64,000 nucleotides of DNA from Glaciozyma antarctica PI12 (Eukaryota > Basidiomycota > Microbotryomycetes > Kriegeriales > Camptobasidiaceae). Positions 44,469 to 55,015 of the stretch are shown here, piece after piece. The position numbers and the translations under genes were made by a program. The stretch covers positions 1,037,776-1,101,775 of the forward strand of contig KZ627148.1 in assembly GCA_002917775.1 (NCBI GenBank). The letters are read 5' to 3'. The notes beneath the pieces are model-generated. The model ran no database searches, had not been told where the DNA came from, and saw nothing but the letters and a program-made list of their open reading frames with translations. Numbering within the stretch: the first letter of the stretch is position 1; each line of letters begins with the position of its first letter.

Positions 44469-46442
44469 ATGGCCACGCCGCACTCGCCAGCTCTACGCTT
44501 CCTCACCGCCCACGCCACCGGCGCCTCCTGGACACCCTCCTCACCCGCTGAACGCACCTTCACCCGCCCTTTAGGCGTCCTCGAGCGCAAGTTCGACCTC
44601 GCAACACAGCTCGATGGCCAGTCCGACACCTTCGTCCGCCTATCGCTGCACCTACCCGACGCCTCTGCCGATTCGACGTTCTTTGCGCGCCTGGTGCACG
44701 CATGGGCGCGCGTGAGAGCGCGGCACCCGTTGCTCGGAGCTACGGTGCGGGATGCGGAGGAGGTGGAGGAGCGGAAGGGAGACTTGCACCTTCCGAGACC
44801 CAGGGAGTTCTGCTATGAGGTGGCGGAGGACGAGGAGGAGGCGTTGATGAGGGCGTGGGAGACGGTCTTGGTCGGGGAGAGTGAGGTGGTGGGGGAGAGG
44901 ATGGAGGAGGTGCTGGATGGGAGGATCTTGAATGGTCCAAGAGTGTTGCTGGATCAAGGAAGGTGCTTGGCGAGGCTGGTTGTCGTGTGCGATACGGCGA
45001 CGGGACCTGCGAGGAAGCATGGAATCTTTCTCGTCATCTCGCACGTCGTGAGTCGTCTCCTGCGAGCTTCTGGTGGACGCTGACTTTGCATTCTAGATCT
45101 CTGATGGCATGTCAGTCTATCGGATCCTCCAGGAACTCTTCTTCGCCCTCTCGGACCCATCTCTCCCTACTCCTAACTCAACCCCGCCCTTCGCTTCGCT
45201 AGACGACTTTCTCTCCGGGACGTTCAGTCCCACCCCCTCCTTTGCCCATCCTTCGAATACGTGGGAGATTATTCCTCCCATCGCAACAATCCTGGAGCGC
45301 CTCCCTCGAGCCTCAGAAGAAGCCTACCCCGTCCTCCCCATTCCTCCCTCCCCCATTCCTCCGCCAACAACACCTTCCTCCTCCCTCACGACCAACTATT
45401 CGCCACGCCTTGCGCGTCAACGATGGTTTTGGGCCATCTCCCACACCCTCCTCGTCGCTTCAAACCGACTTCACCCTCGTTCGCCTCAGCTCGCACGGAT
45501 GGAGCCCTGTCCTGCAGTTCAAGCGAAGACCCGCTGGCCCGCTTTCAGTTTCAGCAAGGAGGATACTACTCGGCTTGTAGCTCTCTCTAAATCGAACGGC
45601 CTGAGCCCCAGTAAGTCGCCCGCCCTCATCAGCAAACCTCGCTGATCCTCGTTCGTCGCAGGCATGCTCCTCTACTCCATCCTCGCCCTCGCCATCTCCA
45701 ACATATTCTCTCGAGCCTATTCCGCGTCAACTGCCTACCAACCCATCGTCCTTGGCTTCCCCTTCTCCCTCCGTCCCTTCCTCGACCCCTCCCTCCCCCT
45801 CCTCGCCAGCGACCTCGCGATCCGCATCTCTTTTTCCGCAATCCACCTCCCCAATTTTCCGCAGGCAGTGACGAAGGAGAATGTGGAGAGACTACGATGG
45901 ACGGTCCTTCAAGGTGCGCGACTTGCGAAACGCCAGTTTGCGAAGCGGCTGGATCCGCACCCTAGGCAGCGAGGGCAGCTGCTTTCGAGTTCGTACTTTA
46001 TGATCCTCGACCGGCTAAAGCAGGTCCTCTCTCCACTCTTTGCGCGAACCTCGCTCATGCTTGCATCGCAGAAGCTCGCTCGGCGTGAACGACGACAAGC
46101 TCGACGAACCTCGCGGAGCCGTCAACGCGAGCAGTTCGTCCTCCACCTCCTGCTCTCTACGCCACTGATTCCTCCACAGTGGTAGGCGACCTCGATCGCA
46201 TCTTCCCCACCACTTTCTCCCTCCCCACCTCTCCTCCAGCAACTCTCACGCTGAGCAATATGCTCCTCGGCACGCGCCTGCATCGCGGAGAGGGGATCCT
46301 CATCGAATCGTATACGTGGGACGGGATGATGACGTTCGGGCTGGGGTGGGACGAGCATTGTTTGAGGAGGGAGCAGGTGGAGGAGATTTTGAGCGAGGTG
46401 AGAGGGATTGGGGAGATGCTGGCGAGGGAGGGAGGGGACTGA
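44469..46442 (+). CDS. HxxxDG-type acyltransferase (alcohol acetyltransferase/condensation-like)
   Basis: Four exons (44469-45047, 45097-45610, 45662-46084, 46180-46442) give 592 aa. The catalytic motif HVISDGMS is assembled across the first intron. Other family traits are VRARHPLLGATVRDAEEV, FSFSKEDTTRLVALSKSNG, SMLLYSILALAISNIFSRA and a C-terminal LTLSNMLLGTRLH...DGMMTFGLGWDE. The fold is that of AATase/Atf-like and NRPS condensation enzymes that acylate alcohols or amines; the substrate cannot be predicted. The last intron (46085-46179) is long at 95 nt. Reading through a tempting splice at 46036-46072 keeps good coding sequence (VLSPLFARTSLMLASQ), so no intron was placed there. Confidence 0.75.
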
Positions 46443-46881
46443 GGAGGCTGCGAGAGGGTCTGGAATCAGTCGTATTTCCTTTTTCCACGATGAGAGAGCG
46501 GAGAGGAGAAGAGCGCACTGCGAGCGAGAGATAGAGGCGGAAGCGGGCGTCGGCAGCGAGCAGGGAGCGTACGAACTGTCGCTCCGTCGCAGGCGAGCAC
46601 GGCAGCAGCAGAGATGATCATTGAGCTGGGGAGCAGCTGGAAGAATCGACTCGCCAGCTGATGTAAGAACGGCAACAATAGCAGCAGCGAGGGCGGGAGC
46701 AGGAGCGAGGAGGCGCGGCGGAGACTCGTTGCTTAAGTTCTCGACAGCTCTCATGGAGAAGGAACACTCTCGCCACAAGCTAATTTCGAAACGGCTCTCG
46801 TTCCCGTTGCAAGCGCCCAGTACATCCCCCTCTTCCCCACTCCCACAAGCTGCGCGTCGCCCCTTCTCCCTCCATCTCCAC
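46443..46881. other. Intergenic gap between acyltransferase and copy F
   Basis: These 439 bp lie between convergent stops. No gene-like frame was seen. Confidence 0.5.
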
Positions 46882-48060
46882 CTAATCCTGCTCCACCATC
46901 ATCCTCGCCTTGAGCCCCTTCATCGAAATCACCAACTCCCTCACTCCCTCGTAATCGTCCATCAACCTCGCTCTCGCCGACTGAGCGAGGCCAAATTCGA
47001 GAACCTCGTCGACGGCTGAGCACAAAGCTCGCGTGCGGTCAATTCGCTCCTCCTTCGAAGACGTCGCCGCCTCGTCCTCGTCGTCGTCGTCGAGAGTTGC
47101 GAAGGGGTTATAGGCGCCTTCGAAGTCGAGGTGGAGAGGGGTGGGGCGGTCCTTGGCGTATTGGCGGAGTTGGGAGGTGGTGATTGAGGATGCTGGCGGT
47201 GATTGCCAGGAAAAGACGGAGAGGCGTTGGAGAGTAGGGTGGCGCTCGAGAGCTGGGCGGAGGATGTCGAGGATGCCATCTTCGTGGAGGTCCCTCAAGG
47301 CCAGGGTGGCGGTGAGAGGAGAATCCGCGAGTCTGCCGAGAACCGTGGCGATGTCGTCCGTCTTTTCCGCCGAGATCTCAAGGAAGCGGAGACGGAGGAA
47401 GGGGGAGGAGGACAGGTCCGGGACGGGGGATGTCGTCTCGATGGTGAGCTTGAGAGACTCGAGGCGGTTCGAGAAGACTGCGAATAACGCCCAGTCCGAC
47501 TCGCTCAACGTCAGCGCGTCGTATCGAAGACGCGTCAACGCTTCAAGCGAGTCCCAATCCGCGTTGATCCACGCTTCGTCCAGGACGTCGCCGGCCTCGC
47601 CGTCCCATCGATCGATTGCGAGTCGTTTTAGGCGTCCACCTCGCAGTACTGCCTCAACCAGGCGACTCAAATGCTCTGCCGTCTGACCGGAGAAAATGCG
47701 AGCATCAGCGAGGGCCAAATTGTCGAGGATGGGGAAGGCATCCAGAATTGTTGCCGCATCCGCTGCTTCGAAGCCGTCCCCCATAGCCAGTCGTCGTATA
47801 CGAACGGTACAGCGTCGAAAAGCCGCTCGAACGTCATTCAAGCCGTCGGAGGCAGATACGCGAGGGTTGAGGGACTCTCCCAAAAGTATTGTGGCCGCAT
47901 TATAGGAGAGAGTGAGGGAATGTAGGTTGGCGCAGTGGGCGGAGATCGAGAGGGCATATTTGAGATCCTCGAGATCCGCGTCGTTGTCGAGGATGAGGCG
48001 CGTAAAGTGCTGTCTGTGACGCGACGACACCGAGAGGATGAAGGTATCGTCTCGGCAGTG
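46882..48060 (-). repeat. Inverted repeat, right arm
   Basis: This is exon 2 of copy F, matching copy E (41196-42380) in opposite orientation. See the left arm for shared landmarks. Differences are scattered substitutions, a 9-bp indel and small indels in the Asp/Glu-rich tract near 47090. Confidence 0.85.
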
Positions 48061-48388
48061 ACTCGCTTTGTACTCCTACAGCGCCCGTCAGTGTTGCCAC
48101 CTCACCAGATTCGGGACTCCGCACACACACCTTGAAGATCCAAACCGCCGCCAGGTTGCTGAACTCCATGTCCGCCAGGAACAACGCGTTCAAACTCTTC
48201 CCATGCCGACTCGAGTCGAAGTCTTCGTGCAGCGCCTTCGCGGCCTCACCGCTGGAATCGATCCGGTGTCCAAAGTTGACGTCCTGGTAATTCACAAACT
48301 CGACGATCCTCACCTTGAGCTCGAGTGGGAGGGAGAAGAGGCTCGCGCGAGGAGAAGCTTGGACCCCGGAGGGGGCAAGAGAGGTCAT
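46882..48388 (-). CDS. F-box/LRR-like protein, copy F (intact member)
   Basis: Two exons, 48388-48131 and 48075-46882, give a clean 483-aa frame. The N-terminus has LFSLPLELKVRIVEFVNYQD and the SLNALFLADMEFSNLAAVWI motif, like the start and helix of basidiomycete F-box domains. The rest is a series of irregular leucine-rich repeats (LTLSYNAATILLG, IRRLAMGDGFEAADAATILD, FLEISAEKTDDIATVLGRLA). It ends with the family signature EVLEFGLAQSARARLMDDYE...LKARMMVEQD. F-box proteins normally bring substrates to SCF ubiquitin ligases; here that is inference, since the box is short. It is the only copy in the window without lesions and is the reference for copies A-E. An intron with a GTGTGT donor separates the box from the repeats, as in the others. 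Confidence 0.8.
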
Positions 48389-48855
48389 CGGTAGTCGAGG
48401 AGGGGGGACAGGTAGTCGGATGTAGGCGAGCTCTGTTGGTACAGCAGCGTTCGTTAGCACCCGCTCGCCCGCGTCTCATCGGGTCCCCTCAGTCTCCCTG
48501 CCTGCGCCGTCCACCAGCAGCAGCGACCTCCCTCTCCGAGTACATACGCGTCTTTCACCTAAAACCTGACTCACCAGAGGTCCGTAGACAGCTTCGGCTG
48601 TACGGCAGGAGCTGAGCTGAGTCGAGTCGAGTGGTGAGGAGCGCTTGGGGCGGAGGAAGACAGCTGCACAGGGAGTCGTCAAGTCGTCTAGTTCGGCTTG
48701 CTCAGATGGCCCCCACGTCGCAAGGAAGACGTACCAGCAGTACTAGCACTGAGCGTTCTGTGCAGTCGACAGGAAGGAGGTAGGAAGCAGAGAGCAACCG
48801 TCGACCTTCGCGTCTCTTGCAATCTTAACCTCCTCCCTCGCTCCCTCCTGCTCGC
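48389..48855. other. Intergenic gap (divergent starts)
   Basis: These 467 bp lie between the copy F and MAK32-like starts, which point away from each other. No gene was seen. Confidence 0.5.
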
Positions 48856-50051
48856 ATGTCGCCCACTATCGCCTCCCTAGGCCTCTTTATCCTCGACCAA
48901 TTCGAATGGCGTGAGTGCGCCTGCAGGATCGCTTGCTTGCGACCCAACTCACCCGCGCATAGGTAACTCGGACGGCAGCCTCATCAAGACCGCAGAGGAG
49001 CCCGTCGTAGGAGGTGGAGGAACGTACGCCGTGATCGGATCTCGCATGTGGTCTGTCGCTACTCCCCTCGCCGCGTACGGCAGCTGACCGCGTCCTCACA
49101 GGCTTCCTCCCACCTCTATCGGGCTCGTGGTGGATCGAGGGAACGACTGGCCAGCAGAGGTCCAGCGCGTGCTAGATGGCTTCGGGGACATGTGGTACTA
49201 CCGCTCGAACGACCGGCCGACGACCCGTGCCCTTAACCTTTACACAGGCGAACAGCGAGGTCCGCTCTCACCCCTCTTCCTCTCGCGCACGCTGACACCC
49301 TCCTAGGGTTCCAGTACCTCAACCCCCGCCGTCGATTAGAACCCATCGACCTCCCTCCCACCCTCCTCAGCGCTCACTTCCTCCACTTCGTCTGCTCCCC
49401 CGCCCGCGCCCTCATCATCCACTCCCAACTCGCTCCACTCGCTTTCACCCCCGCCCTGGTCTACGAACCCATCCCCGACCGCTGCATCCCAGAAGAGCTC
49501 GACGCCCTCCGCGAAATCCTCCCGTTCATCGCCATCTTCTCTCCGAACCATGAGGAGGCATCAGCGTTCTTCGGAATCGACGTCGACGAGGTTGAGCGGC
49601 GAGGGAAGGCGGGAATCGAGAGCGTTGCGAGGAGGTTTGTGCAGGAGGGAGCGAGGGGGGCGGTGGTGATTCGGAGTGGGAGGTTGGGGGCGTTTGGGAT
49701 TGGGAAGGGGGTGAGCGAGGGAGGGGTGTGGGTGCCGGCGTATTGGGAGAATGGGGACAAGGTCGCCGATGTGACGGGGGCTGGGAATTCTTTCTTGGTG
49801 AGCTTGTTTCTGGCCTGGCTGCGTGGAGAGAGCTGATGAGCGATCGTGTGCAGGGTGGGTTGATGGCGGGGCTGGAGCTGTATGATGGCGACGTGAAGAA
49901 GGCGATGCAGCTCGGGAGCGTGTCTGCGTCGTTTATTATAGAGCAGTTTGGGCTGGCGAAGCTGGAGAAGGATGCGCAGGGGGCAGAGAGGTGGAACGGT
50001 GCGAACCCGATGGATCGCCTGGCCGAGCTGCAGGCGAGGGAGCAGCAATAG
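48856..50051 (+). CDS. MAK32: Mak32-like PfkB-family carbohydrate kinase
   Basis: Five exons (48856-48910, 48963-49050, 49102-49259, 49307-49797, 49854-50051) give 329 aa. The family opening IASLGLFILDQFEWR and the GGGGTYAVIGSRMWLPPTSI sugar-binding region are present. The C-terminal PfkB signature DVTGAGNSFLGGLMAGLELY has Gly-Ala-Gly, but Asn where most kinases have the catalytic Asp, as in some Mak32-like proteins. In yeast, MAK32 was found through maintenance of an RNA killer element; its substrate is not established. The ATG is the only one giving phase 1 into exon 2. Confidence 0.85.
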
Positions 50052-50271
50052 AAACAGAGGTGATACAGCAGCTGTACCGCAGAGTGGCGGAACCTGTTCG
50101 TACGGTAGCTCTGCAGGTAAACGTGAGTACCGAGGCGCAGGCAGAGATGGGAGCAGAGCCAGAACCGCCAGTCCCTCGTCCCGAGAGCAGCTCCTCCTCG
50201 CTCACGCCTTCTCCACCCAGACGCCGTCCGTACCCGCAATGCAATACAACATCCTCACATCCCCCGTGTTC

Positions 50272-50892
50272 CTACTCCTCCATCGGCGCCGGTCCCGCCT
50301 CAAACCTTGCCCTACTCGCCGCAAACAACTCCTCCTGCTGCCTGAGCAGCTCCTCCTGCGACAAGCCCGACCCGCTCTGCTTCTTCGCCTTCTTCTGCTT
50401 CTCCCCCTTGGCCAACTCCTTGTGGTCCTTGAGCACCTCAGCGACCTCCTCCACAAAGTTGTCGAACCCGAGCGCCTGTGCCTCGTTAGCTCTGATAGGC
50501 GAGGAGGGAGAGAGCCGACCTTGAGCGCAGCAAGGATGTGTTCAGGGAGCATCGTCTTCTTGAGGTCCTTCTCGCAGATCTCGTTCGCTTCGGACGCGAT
50601 GGCGAGGACGAACTCTGTGTGCCCAAGCGAAGGGGGGAGGTGAGTTCCTACGCGCGCAGGAAGGGAGGGGAAGCGGACCTTTGCAGCACTCAGTCATGAG
50701 GTCTTTGGCGTCCTTTGCGCAGGTGAACTCGGCTGGGAGAAGCTCTACAAGCGCGCGGGGGGTCAGCGGCGAGGTCTCGCGGTTGGCGAGGTGCGCGGGC
50801 TCACCTTGTACGAGCTTGGCGACTGTTGCTTTGGGGAGGTTGATGTCCTCTTCAACTCCTCCTCCTCCTCCGCGTTCTTCGTCGTCGGACAT
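50272..50892 (-). CDS. NCB2: Negative cofactor 2 beta (Dr1/Ncb2), histone-fold repressor
   Basis: Four exons (50892-50805, 50744-50679, 50614-50520, 50475-50272) give 150 aa, as expected. After a Gly/Glu-rich start, INLPKATVAKLVQELLPAEF, CAKDAKDLMTECCKEFVLAI, ASEANEICEKDLKKTMLPEH and ILAALKALGFDNFVEEV form the histone fold. A Lys/Gln-rich tail (KQKKAKKQSGSGLSQEELLR) follows. NC2 binds TBP on DNA and blocks TFIIA/TFIIB entry. It is convergent with the MAK32-like gene. Confidence 0.93.
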
Positions 50893-51202
50893 CCTGTTTG
50901 TCGAGGTGTTGGCTGAGGAAGACGAGCGCGGGCGTTGGGGAGATTCCCTCTTCCTTCTCTCTCGTTCCTTTCTCTCCCTGGGCGTGTCTGCAGTGAGACA
51001 AACGATTCGTTATCGAGTGCGGCATGTATCTTGATAATTACGGAGGGGTACGACGGCGACAAAAGTGCTGGTACGATATATGAGAGGTGAGGGAGGGAGA
51101 ACTGCTGGAGTCGCGAGGTACTGAGGGGGGGAGAAAGATACACCTGTAAGATTGGAGGAACAGCGGCACTAAGGAGAAGTAACGATGCAGACTCGAGGGA
51201 TA

Positions 51203-52572
51203 CTACGACGGAAAATTATACGACGCCGACCTCCCCTCCGTCCATCGCTCATCGCCACCAAGCTCCTCCTGTTCCCGATACTCTCCATTCCACCCCGTCA
51301 TCGCAGGTTGATACATCGGAGGATACGCCTGCTCCTGCGGCGGCCAGTACTCCGCCCTCGCGCCTCCGAAATACGCAAATGGCGCGGTGTTGTAGGCCGT
51401 GCGAGGGGCTTCGAAGTTGGAGAAGGTCGAGTAGGGGAACAGAGAGGTCGGATAGGGGAAGGTCGGATTTGGGTTGGGATAAGTGGGAGGTTGCTGAGGG
51501 GGGAGTTTAGACCGAGGGGCGAGAGGGAGGAGGTATTGGCGCTCGTTGTTTTGCGGCCGTTCCATCGTGTCACTAAAGTTGGGAAAAGGTTGGAGAGACT
51601 GAGGTAGGGGAGAAGGAGAGCGACGTTGGAATTGGGGAGAGGTTGAGTCGACGTCGGAGGAGAGGAAGGTGGGATATTGGTACGCGCCGTCGTGGATCTG
51701 GAGGGCGAGGTGGTTGGGGAGGGGAGGAAGGAGCTCGCTCGTCTTGATTTCGTTTCCGTAGACGTGCGACTCGACCTTGGAACGTCGAGGGTTGAGAGGA
51801 GAGGACGTGCGAGGCGGTGGGTAGGGCTCCGCGACCTGCTTGCCCTTCCTCAACGGCTTGTAGCGATAGTCTGCGAACCGCGACCCCCATCAGCTTTCAC
51901 CCCTCAAAGATCAAACGAAGGAACGCACCTGGGTGCTCTGCCAGGTGCTTCGCCTTGGCAGCACTAGCCTTGTCCTCCCAAACACCACGCTCCTCCGCTG
52001 AGAGCGACCGCCACATCTCACCGATGAGCTTCGACGCTTCCGATTGCAGCTTCTTGGGCGCTCCCTCCCGCTTGAAGATCTTGACCTGCTCGGAGCGGTA
52101 CAGAATGAACGCGTTGGGCGGCCGAGCGAGGTAGCCTTCCACGCGCTTGCGAACCCGCCTGTCCGCTCCAGAAGCTCTTTGCGATTCGGGTGGGTTGGAA
52201 GAGGTGGAGGAGGAGGCGGAGTTGGCGATGGGAGGAGAGTGGAAGGAGTAGGATGGTTCGACCGGAGGAGCCGTGAAGGATGAGGAGGAGGCCCAACCAC
52301 TCGCTGCGAGAGGTGGAGAAGACGGGTAGGGTGAAGCCGCTTGAGGGTAGAAAGTGCTGGGGTAGGGTTGTTGGTCGTTTTGAAGGGAGAGGGAGTAGTC
52401 TGGCGAGGTGTGAGGGCGGCGAGGGTGGTCCTCTGGGCCTTCGAGAGGAGGCCAAGTGCCAGTGAGGGATTCCTGGATCGAGTGTCGTCGGCTGCGAAGG
52501 AGTCGAATCAGTGCTACGCTCAGAGGGGGAGATGGCGAGAGCGTACTTGTAGGAGAAAGAAGGATAGTTCAT
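51203..52572 (-). CDS. HMG-box (MATA/Prf1-type) transcription factor
   Basis: Three exons (52572-52547, 52491-51929, 51870-51203) give 418 aa. A single sequence-specific HMG box lies at residues ~130-200: RVRKRVEGYLARPPNAFILY, then KLQSEASKLIGEMWRSLS and AEERGVWEDKASAAKAKHLA. It ends EHPGDYRYKP across the last intron. Flanks are Ser/Pro/Tyr-rich (YPSSPPLAASGWASSSSF) and likely regulatory. RPPNAF...YRYKP is the hallmark of fungal MATA-HMG, Ste11 and Prf1 proteins that control mating or sexual development. Which of these it corresponds to cannot be told here. Confidence 0.85.
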
Positions 52573-53585
52573 CTCAAGGCGCGGAATCGGTTGGATGGCG
52601 AGCGAGGTGGCGAAGAAAACGCTGGCGCTTAAAAAGGCGGTGAGGGAAGAGGCAAAGGGAGAGAAGGAACAGCTGGGGTGATACGAGCGGGGACCTAGTC
52701 AAACTCTTCACAGATCGAAAGAGGAGGGGAAGGCCTGTCGGGGAGCGGAACGGAGGGGCCGGAGGGCGGTCGAATCTCTCGAAAAAGGCCTCGCCAAGAT
52801 GAATTAGAGTGGTTCCCCCGGATCGACGTCCAGATCACCAGCGAGATAGAGCAAGGGATAGCGTTAGAGTTGCCGTTCGTCAGCGGATCTACAGCTACCT
52901 ACAGTCCAGAGTCCACGGAGGCGTCGAAGGGACGTACAGCACGACCAGGCTACTCGTCGACCTCGAAGAAAAAGCGCCCAGCAGCAAAAAGGGAGCACAC
53001 GCAGGCCGACCACCAACGTCCGCCCGCCTCGCGAGTCGCAACAGCTCAACCGTCGCCTGACGAACGGCCCTCGCTGCCGTCCGTCCTTCAGTGCGACGAG
53101 GTGCGAAGCACGCAGGTCTCACGGGGCCGACTTCCAAGTACAATCTCCGTCTCCGAGCATCGGCCTGCATCGGCGACTGAGGCCGTTGGAAAGAACACGA
53201 AAGAACGCGCTAGTCGCGCACATAAAAGTGAAGAGGACCGAGAGGGACCGAGTCGGCGTAGAAAGCAATCGGGCCGCCCTAGTTCCTGGCCTTCTTGTCC
53301 CCAAGGTTAAAGGCAGGCGCGTCGTCAATCTGCGCCGTTCGGTCGAGAGCTCGAGGAGAATAAAGGGAGCGGGCGAGGACCGGTGGCCCGTGGGTGGGGG
53401 CGGGGGCTTGGTACGCAGCAAGGGAGGTCGCGCTGGTCGAACGGATCCCGGCAGGAACTCGAGAGAGTCTTCGCTGTCGCAGAGGAGCGGGCGAAGCGGA
53501 AGGACGTGACCAAGCGCGTGACCCGGGTTAGCTCCTCCGCTTGGGCGCTCCTCTGCCTTCGTCCAACTCGCGCGCTCCTTCAGCA
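52573..53585. other. 1-kb region without a recognised gene
   Basis: Both strands have open frames up to ~155 codons, but none shows splice-supported coding bias or family motifs. It holds the promoter of the HMG gene (left) and of the secreted protein gene (right). An unrecognised small gene cannot be excluded. Confidence 0.45.
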
Positions 53586-54125
53586 ATGCGAGTGCGCACT
53601 CACCTGAGCGTGTCTACATTCCTGCTCACAGCTCTGGTCGCTGCTGTCGCCTCCCAAGGTGAGTCCTGAGCAAGCTCACGCCGAACCTCCTCCTGACCGC
53701 GCTCGACGAACGGCCAAGCTAACGACCGTCGACCACGCGCAGGCAACCTCGAAACCTTCCCCTCCGTACGAGGAGACGCTCCAACCGCGACCGGTCCTCT
53801 CCTCGGTGCGCCCACGCGGACCGGCACCAGCACGTTTGATGAAAACGCTCCTGCCACCCCCTCCTCCTCCTTGACGACCGCCACCTCCTCCCAAATCAGC
53901 GTCAAGACGGCCGTCTCGGCCAACACTACTCGCATCGGTCCGAGTACAGCACCTCCCACGACGACCACGGCGCTCGGGACAGCCTCGGGCGGCGCCGCCG
54001 CTTCAACAACCTCGGCCTCCTCAGCAGCGGGCAACGGAGGGCTGGTGGGCGGGAAAAGTCTGAGGATGTGGGCAGGAGTTATTGTGGGATTAGGAGGAGG
54101 CTGGATACTGTTGGGTGGCTACTAG
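53586..54125 (+). CDS. Small secreted Ser/Thr-rich protein, possibly GPI-anchored
   Basis: Two exons (53586-53658, 53743-54125) give 151 aa. The first exon encodes a signal peptide (THLSVSTFLLTALVAAVASQ). The mature part is dominated by Thr, Ser, Ala and Gly, typical of O-glycosylated fungal wall proteins. The end has GNGGLVGGKSLRMWAGVIVG followed by LGGGWILLGGY, a C-terminal hydrophobic segment preceded by small residues and Asn/Gly. That would suit a GPI-attachment signal or a single membrane anchor. No family was recognised. Confidence 0.68.
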
Positions 54126-54747
54126 TTCGGGAGGGGAGTGTTTGTTGGGCGGCTTGACCGGATGTGAGTGGCTTCAACCGGTATGCCAGTGGAGGAGAGC
54201 TGACCAGGTGCTCGTACAGACCCTTATTTTGTTGCAGTACCATCTATCCTGCAGAACACGCGTTGCAGCGCCGTTGTTCTCCTCAACGCCTGCTTCCATC
54301 CCACCTCGGTCTCGCACTGCTTCTCCCTCTCCTGCGCGATCGTCTCGCCCTTGAGCTTGAGCGACATCTGCTTCCGGCACTACTCAAGCGCCAGTTTCTG
54401 GCCCCAGTCTGCTTGAGTTCCGCGTGGGTTGTTCGAACTCCGCGTGTACGAACGAGCAGTGGTCAGGCAGGATCACGAGCACGAAAGCGCAGAACGGTGA
54501 GTTGGGCGCCGACGCAGCTGAAGCTCGAGCAAGGGACGAAGGAGCAGTTGACCCTGTCACTCTCTCCCAATCACCATCGTCGCTCTCCACCTCCGTCGTG
54601 CTCACTCAATCTTCTCCGCACCACCAAGCCGTCGCAGTCTGCTGAACCTCCTCCGAAACCGAATCCTTCCTCCGACCCTCTACGTTCCTCTCGTCGCTGA
54701 GGCAGTAGTGCGCCCTCGCGACCTACGAGTCTTCCCAACTCTCCCGC
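54126..54747. other. Gap between secreted-protein gene and SDR relic
   Basis: One plus-strand frame (54164-54700) is open, but it lacks clear coding bias, splice support or family similarity. I do not call it a gene. Confidence 0.4.
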
Positions 54748-54900
54748 TCACACGACACCGCAAGCGAAGCTCAGCTTCGTACGGACGAAGCGGTGCCACT
54801 CCGGCAAGCAGCGAATCGCGGGTGTAAGCTTCGAAGACGAGGGTGCGATGACGTGGCCTGGGAGACCGCAACCGAGGGCCTCAAACTTCTCGGCAGCGAG
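54748..54900 (-). pseudogene. Relic of a second SDR gene (C-terminal fragment)
   Basis: The minus strand reads GCGLPGHVIAPSSSKLTPAI then RCLPEWHRFV, which aligns with the penultimate exon of the neighbouring SDR (NSGLSGHLVAPSLTSALTPA then TRCAPAWFGFI). No upstream catalytic exons are present. It lies just downstream of the intact SDR in the same orientation, as left by a tandem duplication that decayed or was truncated. Confidence 0.65.
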
Positions 54901-55015
54901 CAGTGCAGGCGAGAGGGTGGGAGGAGAGCTGCATCGCTTCGCTAGCACCACGCAACGCTTCTAAACCCGCTGATTCATCCTACAATACTAACCAAGCTCC
55001 CAATCCAATCCAGCA

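Noticed and set aside
46037-46072. Intron in the acyltransferase with donor GTCCTC
   Set aside because: Read through, it encodes VLSPLFARTSLMLASQ in good frame and codon bias. Only 36 nt would be removed and no branch point is present.
54164-54700. Plus-strand open frame downstream of the secreted-protein gene
   Set aside because: It has Arg/Leu/Ser-biased composition typical of a chance frame in GC-rich DNA, with no motif or intron support.
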